Shown: piece after piece, positions 32,685 to 32,874 of the stretch
Numbering within the stretch: position 1 is the first letter of the stretch
Layout: each line of letters starts with the position of its first letter
DNA from: Altericroceibacterium xinjiangense
Lineage (GTDB): Bacteria > Pseudomonadota > Alphaproteobacteria > Sphingomonadales > Sphingomonadaceae
DNA: 32,874 nt
Direction of reading: 5' to 3'
Assembly: GCF_003958635.1 (NCBI RefSeq)
Contig: NZ_RSEK01000016.1
Coordinates: forward strand, 1 to 32,874
Made by a program: the position numbers and the translations under genes
Notes under the pieces: model-generated
Told to the model about the DNA's origin: nothing
What the model saw: only the letters and a program-made list of their open reading frames with translations
The model's database searches: none

Positions 32685-32874
32685 AGATGGGGTGGATGGC
32701 TCCCGCTCCCGGCATCTGAGTGCCACAGTGTGGAGGCTATCGAAGCGTCCACGAGCAAAGGGAGCCACCCGCGATGGAGATTAGCACGATCGGCCTCGAT
32801 TTGGCCAAGAGCGTTTTTCAGGTTCATGCAGTTGACGGTGCCGGCAACCCGGTTGTCAGGAAGGCGCTCAGGCG
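32685..32874 (+). mobile_element. Left end of an IS110-family element, cut by the window edge
   Basis: About 90 bases of leader precede an IS110-type transposase start. The leader contains GGGTGGATGGCTCCC near 32689 and its approximate complement GGGAGCCACCC at 32760-32770, as in the subterminal repeats of this family. The exact left boundary is not determinable, because IS110 elements often lack terminal inverted repeats. Confidence 0.45.
32774..32874 (+). CDS. IS110-family transposase, N-terminal part only
   Basis: ATG 32774 opens MEISTIGLDLAKSVFQVHAV, the classic start of IS110-family DEDD transposases. Asp9 of GLDLAKS is the first catalytic acidic residue of the RuvC-like domain. Only 33 codons are inside the window, and the frame is still open at the edge. 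AAAGGGAG lies about nine bases before the ATG. Modern understanding is that these recombinases use a bridge RNA from the element's own non-coding end; that end may be in the leader just upstream or beyond the window. Confidence 0.8.
   Translation, partial: MEISTIGLDLAKSVFQVHAVDGAGNPVVRKALR

Overview
The window reads as a mobile, heavily rearranged accessory segment of a high-GC alphaproteobacterium, most likely a sphingomonad (Sphingomonadaceae/Erythrobacteraceae). The evidence is the GC-rich coding, the DUF3489-DUF2924-serine recombinase gene set typical of alphaproteobacteria, and the HisKA_2 kinase/response regulator pair. The taxonomic call is inference from gene style only. No rRNA, tRNA or CRISPR array was seen.

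Layout. (1) 1-3015 is a broken polymorphic-toxin area. On the minus strand lies a toxin C-terminal remnant with an overlapping immunity-like gene. On the plus strand lies a metallopeptidase-like toxin tip (HEVLGH motif) that is cleanly split by an IS5-family element (1061-2380). An intact lipoprotein gene, probably the toxin's immunity gene, follows it. (2) 3026-5063 is an insertion-sequence junction: four stacked left ends of an IS6-family element, one truncated IS6 copy, and an IS5-family element with 20-bp perfect terminal repeats. (3) 5393-6013 encodes a small exported protein. (4) 6093-23104 is the centrepiece, six co-directional genes forming two anti-phage systems back to back. druH-druE is Druantia type III, and zorA-zorB-zorC-zorD is Zorya type I. 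(5) 23239-24077 is a complete IS6-family element in the same orientation as the truncated copy on the left, so the defence island is bracketed by related IS6 copies. (6) 24258-26988, minus strand, is a recombinase operon (DUF3489 with a frameshift, DUF2924, serine recombinase) ending at a strong terminator. (7) 27088-28828 holds small unknown genes and a decayed recombinase tail. (8) 29103-32352, minus strand, looks like ordinary chromosome: an exported L,D-transpeptidase, a soluble sensor kinase and a single-domain response regulator. (9) An IS110-family element begins at the right edge.

How the genes work together. From knowledge of the families, ZorA and ZorB form an inner-membrane, peptidoglycan-anchored motor with a long cytoplasmic tail. 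ZorC and ZorD are the cytoplasmic DNA-interacting effectors, ZorD being a Snf2-type ATPase. DruE is a very large DEAH helicase with zinc-binding cysteine clusters and a DUF1998-like region, and DruH is its partner of unknown mechanism. Joints inside each system are 3 bp or overlapping; the only loose joint is the 95-bp druE-zorA gap. A run of ten Gs sits two bases upstream of the druH start codon, where slippage could tune or switch expression of the island. The IS6 copies on both sides offer a plausible route by which the island was moved.
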